Positions 11,842-24,026 of a stretch of DNA of 64,000 bases are shown here, one piece after another. The stretch lies in NCBI GenBank assembly GCA_002897115.2, contig BCIH01000005.1, positions 1,036,683-1,100,682 of the forward strand. Direction: 5' to 3'. Both the position numbers and the translations under genes were made by a program. Origin of the DNA: Prototheca cutis (taxonomy: Eukaryota > Chlorophyta > Trebouxiophyceae > Chlorellales > Chlorellaceae). Within the stretch, counting starts at the first letter, position 1. Each line of letters begins with the position of its first letter. The notes under the pieces are model-generated. The model was not told the origin of the DNA. It saw nothing but the letters and a program-made list of their open reading frames with translations, and made no database searches.

Positions 11842-11846
11842 TGTAA
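11842..11846 (+). terminator. Candidate TGTAA polyadenylation signal for the CZIB-like gene
   Basis: TGTAA is the usual poly(A) signal in chlorophyte algae. This copy lies about 120 bases after the stop at 11719 and before the next start at 11967. The assignment is by position only. Confidence 0.4.
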
Positions 11847-11966
11847 CCATTATTTCAAGCATTGTGCATGGGAGTTTGGACATGACGGCACCCCCCCGCA
11901 GAGAGCTCACCCAGTGTGGGGCTCGGTGAGGCCGGGAGTGATCGAGCAGGCCCCGGGTCCCTCGCC

Positions 11967-14527
11967 ATGATCGGCACGGGCATGGGTGGTGCCGCCAGGC
12001 CCGCGGCCAAACTGGTGATCCGATCTCTCAAGCCCAGGAAGGGGTTGTCCCCCGAGTACGAGGCCCAGGCCTGGGTGGGCCTGGAGGAGGCGGTGGAGGC
12101 TGTGCAGCGGGCAGCCCCCACCCCCCTGACCCAGGAGGACCTGTTCCGGTCCGTGGAGACGCTGTGTGAGTATGGCGGGGCCGCTGCCCTGTTCACCAAA
12201 CTGCACTCCCTCCTAGATGCCCACGCCAACCGCGTGGTGGCCGGCCTGGCAGCCGATCTGGGTCCCTCCCCCGAGGCCTACCTTCAGACCCTGGGCACCA
12301 CCTGGCAGGCCTACACCACGCAGCTCCTGGCGGTGCGCGACATCTTCATGCACCTCGACCGCACACACGTCCACGCACGCACGCGGCATGCGTCGCTGTA
12401 CGACGCCGGCCTGGAGCTCTTCCGCTGCTGCCTGGGCAACAGTCCCGCCGTCCCGGCCCGGGCCGTGGAGGGCCTGCTGGCCCTGGTCCGCGCCGACCGC
12501 GACGGCGCACCGGCCGACAGGCGCCTGGCCGCGGTCGTCGTCCGTGCGTTGGTAGCACTAGGCATCTACGACACCGTGCTGGAGCTGCCATTGGTGGAGG
12601 CCACGGGTGCCTACTATGGCGCCGAGGGTGGCCGCCTGGCCGCCGAGCTGCCGGTGCAGGCCTACCTAAAGCACGCAGAGCGCCGCCTGGAGGAAGAAGC
12701 CGACCGATGCGAGGTGTACCTGGGAAACACCAGCAAACACCTCCTCATCGGCATCCTCCAGGCCACGCTTCTCGAAGCCCACATGGGTAGGCAGGGCTTT
12801 TTTGTTTTGGGGAGTGTGTATGTGTGACTGGAATGCTTGGCATAGAGTACACAATCACACGGCCCCTCCAAAAAAAAAAGCCACACTGGTCCTCGATTCA
12901 CGCAGCGTCGCTGTTGGAGCGGGGACTTGACACGATGTTGGAGGAGGTGCAGTCTGACGACCTGGCCCGCGCGTACCGGCTGTGCGCCGCCATCGGCGCG
13001 CTGGACGGCCTGCGCTCGGCGTTCAAGGCATATGTGCAGCGTGTGGGCGGGGCCTGGGTGGCCGATGAGGCTCGGGAGGCGGAGCTCGTCCCGCGCCTGC
13101 TGGCCTGGAAGGCCACGCTCGACGGTGTCGTGCAGGGTCCGTTTGATGGCAGCGACGTATTTGCCCAGGCGCTCAAGGAAGGGTTTGAGTTTTTCATCAA
13201 CCAGCGGCACAACAGGCCCGCGGAGCTGCTGGCACGGCACATGGACGGTCTGCTGCGCGGCGGCGCCCGTGGCGGCGCCGCGGGGGCCGAGGTCGATGCC
13301 GAAGGCGCGCTGGACGCGGCACTGGTTCTTTTCCGCTTCATCCAGGGCAAGGACGTGTTTGAGGCGTTTTACCGCCGAGACATGTCCCGGCGCCTGCTGG
13401 GCGGGCGCAGTTCGTCCCTAGAACTGGAGCGCGCGTGCATCGGCAAGCTGCGCCAGGAGTGTGGCGCGGCCTTCACTTCAAAGCTAGAGGGCATGTTCAA
13501 GGACGTCGAGACCTCGCAAGATTTGACGGCCGAGTTCCGCGAAGCTGTTCTTAGGGAGCCGGGAAAGTACGGCGTGGGTGTGGGGACGAGCGGGCACACC
13601 GCTGCCCCTGGAGAAGCATCGTCGCCTCTGCCAGAGTCGGGCACGACTACTCATGATCTCGTCGTTGCACCCACCCCGCCGTCCTCATCCCCACCACCCA
13701 CTCCGGACCTCAGTGCCATGAGCGTGTCGGTGCTGACGGTGGGCTTTTGGCCCGCGTGCCCACCCGACACGGCGGTGCTGCCGCCTGAGCTGGCCACGGC
13801 GCAGGCCGCCTTTCGCGATTTCTACCTGGGCCGGCACTCGGGCCGGCGCCTGGCCTGGGCAAACTCACTGGGCAGCTGCGTCCTGCGCGTGCAGTTCCGG
13901 GCGGGGGCCCGGGAGCTGTCGCTGTCGCTGTTCCAGGCGCTGGTGCTCCTGCAGTTCGGGCCAGAGGTTGACACGCTGGGCCTCCCTGCCCTCGCCGCGG
14001 CCACGGGCCTCGAGGACGGCGAGCTCCGGCGCACGCTGCAATCGCTGGCCTGCGGCCGCGAACGCGTGTTGAGCAAGGAGCCACGCGGCCGGGACGTCGG
14101 CGATGACGACCTGTTTTCGTTCAATGCCGCCTACACATCGACAAAGTACCGCGTGCGGGTGGGCGCCATCCTCGCACGTGAGGCCGCCGCCGACGCTGCC
14201 AAGACGACCGAGGGCGTCATGCAGGACAGGCAGCACCAGATTGACGCGGCCATCGTCCGCATCATGAAGACGCGGCGCACGCTCTCACACAAGCTCCTGG
14301 TCAACGAGCTCATGCTACAGCTGAAATTCCCCGTCAATGCGGTACATATTCCTTATTTCTTTTGTAACAGTTTTGTTTGTTATGTTTTGTTGCTTGCCGC
14401 AACAACCCACGTCCATGCTAACTACTCTCCACAGGCGGCGCTGAAGAAGCGGATAGAGTCGCTGATCGAGCGCGAGTACTTGGAGCGCGACCCCCGCGAC
14501 GCCCAGGTCTACATTTACCTCGCCTGA
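11967..14527 (+). CDS. CUL4: Cullin, CUL4-like (scaffold of CRL4 ubiquitin ligases)
   Basis: A cullin scaffold that in CRL4 ligases joins the DDB1/substrate-receptor module to the RING protein RBX1. The N-terminus, with KLVIRSLKPRKGL and WVGLEEAVEAV, is typical of CUL4. Cullin repeats follow, including HASLYDAGLELFR and YLGNTSKHLLIGILQ. A short intron (about 12786-12903) leads into LLERGLDTML...SDDLARAY. The cullin-homology region holds VFEAFYRRDMSRRLL, VSVLTVGFWP and YLGRHSGRRLAW. The C-terminal winged helix has the neddylation segment AIVRIMKTRRTLSH, and after an intron (about 14340-14434) it ends IEREYLERD...YIYLA. An in-frame, stop-free stretch at 13567-13713 has GTACGG and CAG borders and probably is an unrecognised intron (see findings). 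The start at 11967 is the first ATG in frame with the CUL4 N-terminal motif. Confidence 0.9.
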
Positions 14528-14833
14528 CGGCGGTGTTTCTGTGTCGGCATGCCGTATCCCCCACATCCTTGCTAAAGGACCAATCTTCTAATTGGCCAGG
14601 GGTTGTGTTCTACACACCTCAGCACCCAGCAGCAAAAATTCAAGGGGACGGACGAACGAATCAACGAACGAACAATGGGGGGGGGGGGGGATTGAGGGGT
14701 TGGCGAGCGAGTGCTTGGAGGAAGGGGTGGAAGGGGGCCAAGCAGGGCGTGCGCGTCGGCCCACGCACCTGCGCTGCGGACGAGCACCCCGCCACCACCG
14801 CCCACCTCGCACACCACCATCAATGACATTCAT

Positions 14834-17353
14834 TTAGTCGACCTCCTCGATCTTGGGGCCGGGGCCAGAGGCGCCAGCGGGGGCCTCGTCGGCGGGCGCA
14901 CCTGCGCCGGGGGGGGCGCCGCCGGCCGCGCCGTAGAGCTTGGAGATGATGGGGTTGCACACGCCCTCCAGCTCCTCCTTCTGCTGCTCAATCTCCTCCT
15001 TCTCCGCCAGCTGGTTGGCATCCAGCCAGTCGATCGTCTTGGTGATGGCCGCCTCCATCGCCTCCTTGTCGGCCGCCTCGAGCTTGTCTGCCACGCCGCC
15101 CTCGCGCACCGTGTTGCGCATGGAGTAGGCGTAGTTCTCCAGGCCGTTGCGAGCCTCGACGCGCGAGCGCGCCGCCTCGTCCTCGTCCTTGTACTTCTCG
15201 GCGTCCTGGACCATGCGCTCGATCTCCTCCTTGCTCAGCCGGCCCTTGTCGTTGGTGATCGTGATCTTGTTCTTGTTGCCCGTCGTCTTGTCCTCGGCCG
15301 ACACGTTCAGGATGCCGTTGGCGTCGACGTCAAAAGTGACCGTGATCTGGGGCACGCCGCGCGGTGCGGGTGGGATGCCCGTCAGCTCAAACTTGCCCAG
15401 CAGGTTGTTGTCCTTGGTCCGCGTGCGCTCGCCCTCGTACACCTGGATCAGCACGCCGGGCTGGTTGTCGGAGTAGGTCGAGAACACCTGCTCCTTCTTC
15501 GTCGGGATCGTCGTGTTGCGCGGGATGAGCACCGTCATCACGCCGCCCGCGGTCTCCAGGCCCAGGCTCAGCGGGATGACGTCCAGCAGCAGCAGGTCCT
15601 GCACCTTCTCGTGCGTCTCGCCGTTCAGGATGGCAGCCTGCACCGCCGCACCGTATGCCACGGCCTCGTCGGGGTTGATGCTCTTGCACAGCTCCTTGCC
15701 GTTGAAAAAGTCCTGCAGCAGCTGCTGGACCTTGGGAATACGGGTCGAGCCGCCCACCAGCACAACCTCGTCCACCGCGCCCTTGTCCATCTTGGCGTCC
15801 CGCAGCACCTTCTCCACGGGGTCCATGCACTTGCGGAACAGGTCCATGCACAGCTCCTCGAAGCGCGCGCGTGTGATGGACGAGTAGAAGTCAATGCCCT
15901 CGTACAGCGAGTCAATCTCGATGCTGGCCTGAGTGGAGGACGACAGCGTGCGCTTGGCACGCTCGCACGAGGTGCGCAGGCGGCGCAACGCGCGCGGGTT
16001 GCCGGTGATGTCCTTCTTGTTCTTGCGCTTGAACTCCTGGACGAAGAAGTTGACCAGGCGGTTGTCAAAGTCCTCACCGCCCAGGTGCGTGTCACCAGCG
16101 GTGGCCTTGACCTCAAAGATGCCCTCCTCGATCGTCAGCAGGGACACATCAAAGGTGCCACCACCCAGATCAAAGATCAGCACGTTCTGCTCGCCAGTGG
16201 TCGTGTGCTTCTTGTCCAGGCCGTAGGCAATGGCGGCGGCCGTGGGCTCGTTGATGATGCGCATCACGTCCAGACCCGCAATCACGCCGGCGTCCTTGGT
16301 CGCCTGGCGCTGGCTGTCATTGAAGTAGGCGGGCACGGTCACCACGGCCTTCTTCACAACCTTGTCGGCACCCACAAATGCCTGCGCGATCTCCTTCATC
16401 TTGGACAGCACCATGGAGGAGATCTCCTCGGGCGTGAAGGTCTTGTTCTCACCCTTGTAGTCGACTGCGCAGAGACAGGAAAAGGGGGGAGAGTTGGGCC
16501 GACAATTTCTCGGAATGCATCCATTTGTGGACAACTGACAATGGGACGCAGGTGTCCTCACAGATAATTGACAACTGGGTTCTCCAGCCCAATCCCCCCT
16601 CCCAAGGCCACTCACCCTGGATCAGGGGCTTGTCGCCGGGGCCCGCGACGACCTTGAAGGGCCAGTGGGAGATGTCATGCTGGATGGCCGGGTCGGCGAA
16701 CTTGCGGCCGATGAGGCGCTTGGCATCAAACACGGTGTTGATGGGGTTCATGGCCACCTGGTTCTTGGCGGCATCGCCCACCAGACGCTCGGTGTCGGTG
16801 AAGGCCACGTAGGAGGGCGTGGTACGGTTACCCTGCTCGTTCTGCATGATTTTGGGAAAGAAGGATGGGGGAGAAGAGGGTGAGTGTCAGGGCAAGGCGC
16901 ACTGGTCTCGCCCGGTGTGTGCGGACCCGGTGTCGGGACCGGGACCCCCCTCGCATGCAATTGCAGACTTCACCATGGCCCGGCCCCTCCACCACGCCGG
17001 CGGACACGCATCTAGAAGCTTCAGCCCACCCACACCAACGTACAGGGATGATCTCGACGCGGTCATGCTGCCTGCAACAAAGGAAAAGGAACAATGTCAG
17101 CCATTGGTTGCATCGAATGGGGTCGAGCACGTTGCACGTCCAGGGAGGAGGCGAGAGGATCAGCAGCCACTGGCCCAACTTACCAGACGCCCACGCAGGA
17201 GTAGGTCGTCCCCAGATCACTGCACATGATATTCAAAGGTGAGAGGTGAGTACGTCATGCCTTCCAAGGGCTTCCAGGACATGGTCGTTGCCGCTGCCGT
17301 CGCAGGCCCAGCCCCCACCCACAGCCTCACATTCCGATAGCCGGTCCAGCCAT
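14834..17353 (-). CDS. HSP70: Cytosolic/nuclear HSP70 chaperone (EEVD type)
   Basis: An ATP-dependent Hsp70 chaperone. Exon 1 (17331-17353) is only 23 bases and encodes MAGPAIG plus two bases of the Ile codon. The next exon continues [12 protein letters not shown], and a small exon near 17054-17090 gives QHDRVEIIP. Then come [15 protein letters not shown] (about 16847) and, after an intron around 16460-16620, the main exon to 14834. Hsp70 signatures are [22 protein letters not shown] and [16 protein letters not shown]. Next are the substrate-binding domain, the helical lid, and a Gly/Ala/Pro-rich tail ending IEEVD. That C-terminus is the docking motif for TPR cochaperones and marks the cytosolic class. 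The large frame on the opposite strand is a codon-bias shadow. A heat-shock-element-like dyad lies upstream at 17470-17477. Confidence 0.97.
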
Positions 17354-18134
17354 GTTGGACGCGTGTGGTTTGAATACGTTCAAGTCTGTTACACAATTCT
17401 AAAGCTTGTTGATGTTGTGAATGGTGTGCAGCCAGAGGCGCAGCCTCGTTTTTGTTTGGTCCTGCTGCAGAAGCTTCCAAAGCTCGCGATGTAGCAAGTC
17501 GCCGGGGCGATCGGAAATTGTCCCCGGGCTATAACCTTCGAGTGCCATCTGGGCGCTTCCCGATTTTAGCCTCGGAAAGGACCTCCAATGTGCTCTATGA
17601 TGACCGATGCATCGGGTGCACGCGTGAATTGCGGCATGTTTTGCAGTCATTTTCAATGGGCCAAGGATGCATGTGCAAATGTCGCAGGGGGCTCGTTTTA
17701 GGGGTGGGGAAGGGCAGCTCCCGTTTGGTTTGGGGCCAGCACTGGCCTCAAGCCCAGGGTTGCGTTGCCGCACCCCCCAAAGCCAGGATTTCATGAGCAC
17801 GACCATCATTCAAGTCCTCAGGCAACAGGAGTTTGGTTCATGCAGTGTCATTGGGACGGAGGGCCTCACAGCGGCATGGGAGTGAGGAGACATGCACGGC
17901 AACAGCAGAACACAGCGTGAAGCACACACGGGGTGGCCAAGCAAGGGGCATCGGCACCAGGCGGGCATAATGTATGCCCCATCGGAGGCCATGCCCGGGG
18001 GTAGGGTCCGCACAGGGAAACGCGCCCTGGTCAGAGGCCAAGGTGCGGAGGGGTTTGGGCCTCCGACCGCCGGCGACCGAGCCCATGCAACGGGTGCTCT
18101 GAAATCCAGGAGCGCACCTCAAACCAATCGTCAA
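17354..18134. other. HSP70 promoter and intergenic region
   Basis: It lies between the HSP70 start and the 3' end of the inositol 5-phosphatase gene, both on the minus strand. No conserved frame. Apart from the GAAnnTTC dyad listed separately, no clear element was seen. Confidence 0.4.
17470..17477. promoter_or_regulatory. Heat-shock-element-like dyad GAAGCTTC upstream of HSP70
   Basis: A perfect GAAnnTTC inverted pair about 117 bases upstream of the HSP70 start codon, the core that HSF trimers bind. Only two clear units are present, so this is a weak element by itself. Its position in front of an HSP70 gene is the main support. Confidence 0.4.
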
Positions 18135-21100
18135 TTATCCCTCGAGCACATGCTGTACAAACCGGATGCGGCGCATGGCGACCTCGGCCAGGTCGGCGAG
18201 ATTGGAGCCAGGTGCGGCGCCGCTGCCTTCTGCGGCGGTCGGCGCCGGCCCTCGCGCCAGCGGCGGGAAGGCCACGTCAGCGAGGACCACGGCCAGTGCA
18301 GCTGGGGCCAGGCCATTGCGCTCCGTGGCTTCCGGGGCCAGCGCCGAACGCAGCAGGGTCAGCACACGCTCAAACAGCTCCCTCCGCCCGCCCTCCAGCG
18401 CCCCCCGGGCGATGCCCAACGCCGTCGCCGCCTGTTTGTTCAGATGTGTGGTTCGGGAGGGTATTCAGAGGGCTGTCGCAGAGATTGCAGCGAGCATGGT
18501 GCAGTCGGCGACACGCAAGCAAGCAGAAAAAAGGGTAAGCAATCAACCGAAAGACAATTAACGACCACCCCTCGCACTCACGGAGCTGTGCGTGGCGACG
18601 TCACAGAGGGCCTTGGCGCTCTCCGGCAGCAGCGGGTCTGGCAGCGCGGCCAGGGCGGCGAGCAACGTCGCGGCCAGTTCCCGCGGCCCCGTGCCCTCGG
18701 GCCATCGACCTTCGCCCCGCTCCAACGCTCGGCGGACTGCCCCAACGTCCGGACGCTCCGGCCGCCCGGGCAAGAGCTCCGCGGCATCCACGAGGAAGAT
18801 GCCCGGCACAGCGAGCGCCTCGGGGTCCGAAAGCGCGCTTAACAGTCGGTCCATCTCGTCAGGCACGCTGTCCGACCGCCGGGGAGAGGGTTGCAATGCT
18901 TCCCCCACCACTGACTGCTCGGATGTCGGTGCCGGCGTCGTCTCAGACAGCTCGACCGAAGCGTTTGCGCCATCGGCGGTGGTAGCGGTGCCTTGCGGAA
19001 GACCAGCGCTTTTGTTCTCACCATCGCCGCTGCCCTGTTCTTCTTCGGCTTCGACCCCAGCACCGTCCTTGTCGTCCTCGCCACCACCCACCTCCAGCCC
19101 CGCCCCACCACCACCAGCCGTGCCCCAGGCGCCGGAGACGGGCAAGGGCAGACGCGCGGCCAGGGTCAGGGGCTTGAGGCCCATCCAGCTGGGCCGGTAG
19201 TCGCCGCCCACAGCCAGGAAGACGTCGTTGCCGCCCGCCACGCGCAACACCACCACGCCCTCCAGGCTGCAGGCCAGCGACGACACCAGCGTCTCCGCGC
19301 AGCCGCCGGGCCCGCCTGTCACTCGAGCGCGCAGCGTCACTGACACCCGCTGCCCGGGCATCACCGCGCCCTGGCTGGGTTCCAGCGCGATCCAGGGGCA
19401 GCGCAGGCCCCCCGGGGCCAGGATAAACTGGAACTCGGCGCGCGCGCGGCCCTCGTTCCGCAGCGCCAGTTGGACAACACGTTCCTCGCCGTACTCGAGC
19501 TCGCCCAGTTCCGCTGCCGTGGGACTGACCGAGCAGCGGGGGACGACTGCCATCTCCCGCGCGTCGACCAGCCGTCGGGCCACATCCAGTGCTGCCTCCA
19601 CCTCGGCCCGCACCAGCTCCCGGCACCGAAGAATGAACGCCGCGCTCACGGGGCGGTGGTCCGACAGCCGCAGGTTTTGCGCTGCGTCGTAGCTCATCTG
19701 CCGAAGCCGGCCGGGTGAAGCGCTGCGATACAGGATCCGGTCCGTCCACGCGGGTACCCGCGGCCGCTCCGTAGCAGTAGTTCCAGCAGCAGCGGCAGCG
19801 GTGGTGACGGGAGGAGGTGTTGCGCTCCGAATGGCTTGCAACGCGGGTGATGCTGGGCCGCCTGTGGCCACCACACTGGTGCTCCTGGAGTCCACAGAGC
19901 CAGGCACGGCCTTGGCCTCACAGTCTGGCAATGACAGCGTCCTGCCACCACCACGTGCAGCAGTGAGGCTGGCCGACAGCGGGCCTTGCTCCGCGACAGT
20001 CCCCCCACCACCTGCGCCCCCACCGAGAGGCACGGGGTCGACGTGGGAGAGGTACGCCGCACTCCCCCGCTTGAACTTGAACGTGGGGGGGAACCTGATG
20101 GCCGCCTCGACCCACCCCGCGAACGCCGCGCCAGAGCGCTGCGCCCGACGCAGCTGGTCGAGCTTCAGCAGGGACTCGAGCTCGCCGGCACGCGCACGCG
20201 CGGCAACCTCGCGCCCCGTCAACCCACCGGCAAGTCGGTAGTTCAAGTCACCCATCCAAAAGATGTGCTCGACGGATAGCAGGTGTGTCTGCTCACCCCA
20301 CATCCCATCCCGCTCCACATGGCTACGGATCTGTCCATTGACATGGTTTTTGTTGGGGGCCAGGCGGGGTGAGCCGGCGTTGAGAGGGGGGGTGGATTGA
20401 GAAGGGTGTGCATGCGTGTGTTGGCCGAGGTGGGGGGTGAGGGCTCCTTAGGTGTATTGACATGTGACTAGCCTGCACACGTACCACCCACCTGCCCCAA
20501 TTCAAAAAAAAAAAATGAGACACTCCATCTCTTGTCTACGACTGCCTCACCCTGGAGACCTCGTCAGGCACCTCCTGGGAAGGCCGCCCAGCGGGCTGCC
20601 CGGCCACTGGCGCAAAGTGGCATCGCCGCAGAATCTCCTGGTGATCGTAGTGCCTACGAGCCTCGTCACCCGAACCCTCCCCTACGAGGATGGCATTTCA
20701 TGAATGTGTGGGATCCAGCGCTCCCCCTCACAACACACATCCGTCCCAGTCCAGCAGCAGTTCCCCCCAAATGGACCCTCAGACACACACCAGACGCGAG
20801 GTGGGAGCTGATGAAGCAGACGCCCGTATCGTGGATGCGCATGCGGATGGCCACCGCACCTGTGTTCACGGGCAGGGAAGGGGCCATGTCTGTTGGTTGT
20901 TTGCTCGATTGCTTGTGTTCATCAGTCAGTCATCCAGCACAGCTGGGACCCATGAATGCACCCACCAACTCAGCCCACCGGGTTTCCTACGTACCCTTGT
21001 TTCCCAGGTATCCCATCATGCCCGTGGCCACCGATTGGAGCTGCACGCCACAGATGACCGGCAGGAGGCCGCGCCGGACCCAGACAGACAGGTAGATCCC

Positions 21101-22967
21101 CACCAGCTGCCGCGCCGCGACCTGCACAAACGCCGCGGGGTCGCCATCCAGACTGGTGTCCAGCGATTCGTCCCCAGAATGGTAGTCTGCAGATGCCGGC
21201 GACGCCGACCCCGGCGACGCCGACCCCGGCGACGCCCGGGGGCTGGGAGACATGAACGACCCGGGCCCAGAGTCGGCCACAGAGGGCGACGGCCGGCCGC
21301 CCGTCGTCGCACATGCGTCCATGAACGAATCTTGCGTTCCCGCCGATGGCCCAGTGCCGCCAAGGGTGCTGGTGCCATCGTCGACGACAGAGGGTTCTTC
21401 CGAGGCCTCGGCAGACCTGCCCCCGTCATCCTTGTCCCCCGCCACGGCCTCACCAGCAGCGTCGCTCTTGCCGCTCGGCACCGTCCCACCGCCGGCGCTA
21501 CCATCCTCCCCCGTTGCAACCGACTCCTCCACCTCTGTCGCCGCCTGATCACCATCCTGCGGCCCGAGCCGCTGGCGGCTGACGGCGCGCAGACGCTCAG
21601 AGAGCTCTGCGGGCGGCGGTGTAGGCCCACCAGCCTGCCACGGCTTGCCCGGCTCCGCATTCAGCGTCCGTCGGACGAGCTCGTCCCAACGCCGCATGGC
21701 TTCCGCGCCGCCGCCCAGCACCACATACGACGCGCTCAGCGGCACAGCCTCCTGCATCGAGCAATGTAGGTGTGCGTTGTCTGACAGTGGATTCATGCAT
21801 GTATCTCTGGGTGTCCTGTCGTCGGTTTTGTTTGTCGTCAGGAACTGCGACGGGCACTGTCGGGTTCAGAGGCACCTGCCCGGCCTGCATCAGTCGAGAA
21901 TGGTAACGGATGCAGGCCCCCCAACCGCATTCCATTTCGAATATAATCCCCCGTTTCTTCCCTCTCAGCAGCCACAAACGACCACCTGCAGGGCAACTGC
22001 CACGATGTCGGCATGCCGACCGCTCCCCAACCACTCAGTCAGGTCCAAGTCCTCGGGTGGGGTCTGTCCGTTCACGTTGTACGTCCCCGTCTGCAGTGGC
22101 ATCCCGGGTCAAAGCAGGAGGATTTGGCGGCAAAAGGGCTGGGACTGAGCCTCGGACAACGCATTGCTAGGGCAAAGGTTCTGGGGGGAGACCACACCAC
22201 CACCTGGCCCAAACTCCAATCCCCACCCCCATTTTCCGGCCGCCGGCACTTCCAAAACAAGAAAGCGACGCACTAGGATCTTCACATCGTGGTCGGCGGT
22301 GTAGTTTTCCGGGGGAAGGCGCAGAAACTCCTCCCGCACCGCGGCGGAGCGGGCGCCGGCGATGAGGCTGCGCAGCAGTGGGTCCCGTGCCACAGCCGCA
22401 TCTGGACCCTCATCCGAGGAGTCCCTGTCCTTCCCTGCGTCCAAGTACTGCAGTGTCGACTCTGCGCATCGGGGGGGGGGGGGGTCCAGGATGAGGNGGT
22501 GTGGGGGCGAAAGAAAGAGAAAACCAGCCAGCCCCCGGCGACCCTCGCGCCTCGTCCAGGCCCCCTCCATCATGCAGGGGGGTTGACTGCCCGGTATTAC
22601 AGTCCGGCATTTCCAGACATGTGATCCAGTGACCCCGTGCTCAACGCTCGGATCAGGGGCGCCATGCTGGTGCGGGACGCGGTGATGCCCTCGCGGGAAC
22701 CCCCGGTTAAACCTACCACTGGCGCGGCGACGGAGCTGTTGCCACTGGCCCACTCCCTCATTAACCTGGGTCAGGGACAGTGATGGAATGCAGTTTTGGA
22801 ACAGGGAACGACCATCGGATTGTTTCTGCATAGGCAGCGGCGCAGCCGGGACTGATCAGGCCTGGCGATGGTGCTGCGCATGGGGCTCACGCTCCCCGCC
22901 CCGACCAACGCGAGCCCCAGCCCTGGTGCCCAAGCCTGCCTACCGCTTTGGCCAGGGATTGCCTCAT
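18135..22967 (-). CDS. OCRL/INPP5B-like type II inositol polyphosphate 5-phosphatase with ASH-RhoGAP-like C-terminus
   Basis: It removes the 5-phosphate from phosphoinositides such as PI(4,5)P2 at endomembranes. Catalytic landmarks occur in order on the minus strand. TYNVNGQTPPEDLDLTEWL is at about 22080-22025. PLSASYVVLGG is near 21755, and QSVATGMMGYLGNKG near 21010. VCFISSHLASG is near 20820, and IFWMGDLNYRL near 20260. The catalytic PAWTDRIL (Thr where most relatives have Cys) is near 19755, and SDHRPVSAAF near 19660. An ASH-like beta-sandwich (about 19550-19150) and an acidic linker follow. The C-terminal region (IFLVDAAELL, then exon 18419-18135 ending RIRFVQHVLEG) has the layout of the inactive RhoGAP domain of OCRL. 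Low-complexity insertions interrupt the catalytic domain around 21250-21560 and 19770-20030. The N-terminal exons (22967 MRQSLAKA; about 22770 VNEGVGQWQQL; about 22410 VREEFLRLPPENYT) are less certain. Confidence 0.82.
21186..21240. repeat. Short in-frame tandem repeat (15-bp unit) in the 5-phosphatase gene
   Basis: About three copies of a GACGCCGACCCCGGC-like unit. Read on the minus strand they encode a Gly-Ser-Ala-Ser-Pro repeat within the low-complexity insertion of the phosphatase. Confidence 0.75.
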
Positions 22968-23331
22968 GGTTGATCTACATGTCCAACATGATGCGCGTAT
23001 TGATCGTTGAAGAGGTCGCGAGGGTATTTGGCTGACCAGCGTCGCGAACAACCAAGCTCAGAGTCGTCCACAATGAAATGGAGCCCCGAATTCCCGACAA
23101 GCGCCCCCAGCCATCATTCCAATCAAGGCGATGGGACCTTTCTGTCGACCCTTCACGCTCAGGGGCCACGGCGAGGCATTGTGAAACGGTTTTGTCTTTT
23201 CTCATCTGCGCGGACAGGGAGCGAAAGCCTTGGCGCGGCAGTGCTGCTGGCCAAGCCCCGTGCCAAGGAGCCAGGGCGAGGAGCTCCCAACCACTGCGCC
23301 AGTCCGCCACTGGCCGCTCGGCGTGCCGAGC
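22968..23331. other. Divergent promoter region between 5-phosphatase and PP6
   Basis: The 5-phosphatase gene runs left and the PP6 gene runs right from here. No conserved coding frame, RNA gene or clear TATA element was seen. Confidence 0.35.
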
Positions 23332-23994
23332 ATGCAGGCCACTCCAGTGACCAGCAAGAAGAACTTGGATGCATGGCTTGAGAAGGTGCAGAAGGCGCAG
23401 TACCTGGCGGAGGAGGAGCTCAAGTCGCTGTGCGACACTGTCAAGGAAATCCTCGTGGAGGAGTCTAATGTCCAGCCGGTGAACACGCCCGTCACGGTGA
23501 GCGGCCGTTCTGTCGTGTGGTTTGGCACCCATCACGCAGCATGCATGAGTGCTGGGCTCTCTGATGGCGAAGGGTGGGGGGAAGACTACCCTGCTGCAAC
23601 CAGCACGGGTGGGCGCCCCGCCTGGGGCCACCTTCCACAGTTTCTCCCCCCTCCGTGTACCAGCCCACCGTCCTAGCACTGACACCACACTTCATGCGTA
23701 GGTCTGTGGCGACATCCATGGCCAATTGCACGATCTGTTAAAACTGTTTGAGACCGGGGGCAGTGTGCCCGACACCAATTACATCTTCATGGGCGATTTC
23801 GTGGACCGGGGATACAACTCGCTGGAAGTCTTCACGCTGCTCATGCTGCTCAAGGCCCGTTATCCTGCCCACGTCACGCTGCTCCGGGGCAACCATGAGT
23901 CCCGACAGATCACCCAAGTGTGAGTGGTGGGGTGTTGTGGGTGGTGTCGTTACCATAGCCCTCTTTCTTGAGGCATCCTTCCTGACATGCGCGC

Positions 23995-24026
<32 letters not shown>

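Noticed and set aside
14711..16567. Plus-strand frame of 618 codons opposite HSP70
   Set aside because: It is exactly antisense to the conserved HSP70 exon and has a His/Leu/Val/Arg-biased composition, as expected from GC-rich third codon positions. No family pattern of its own.
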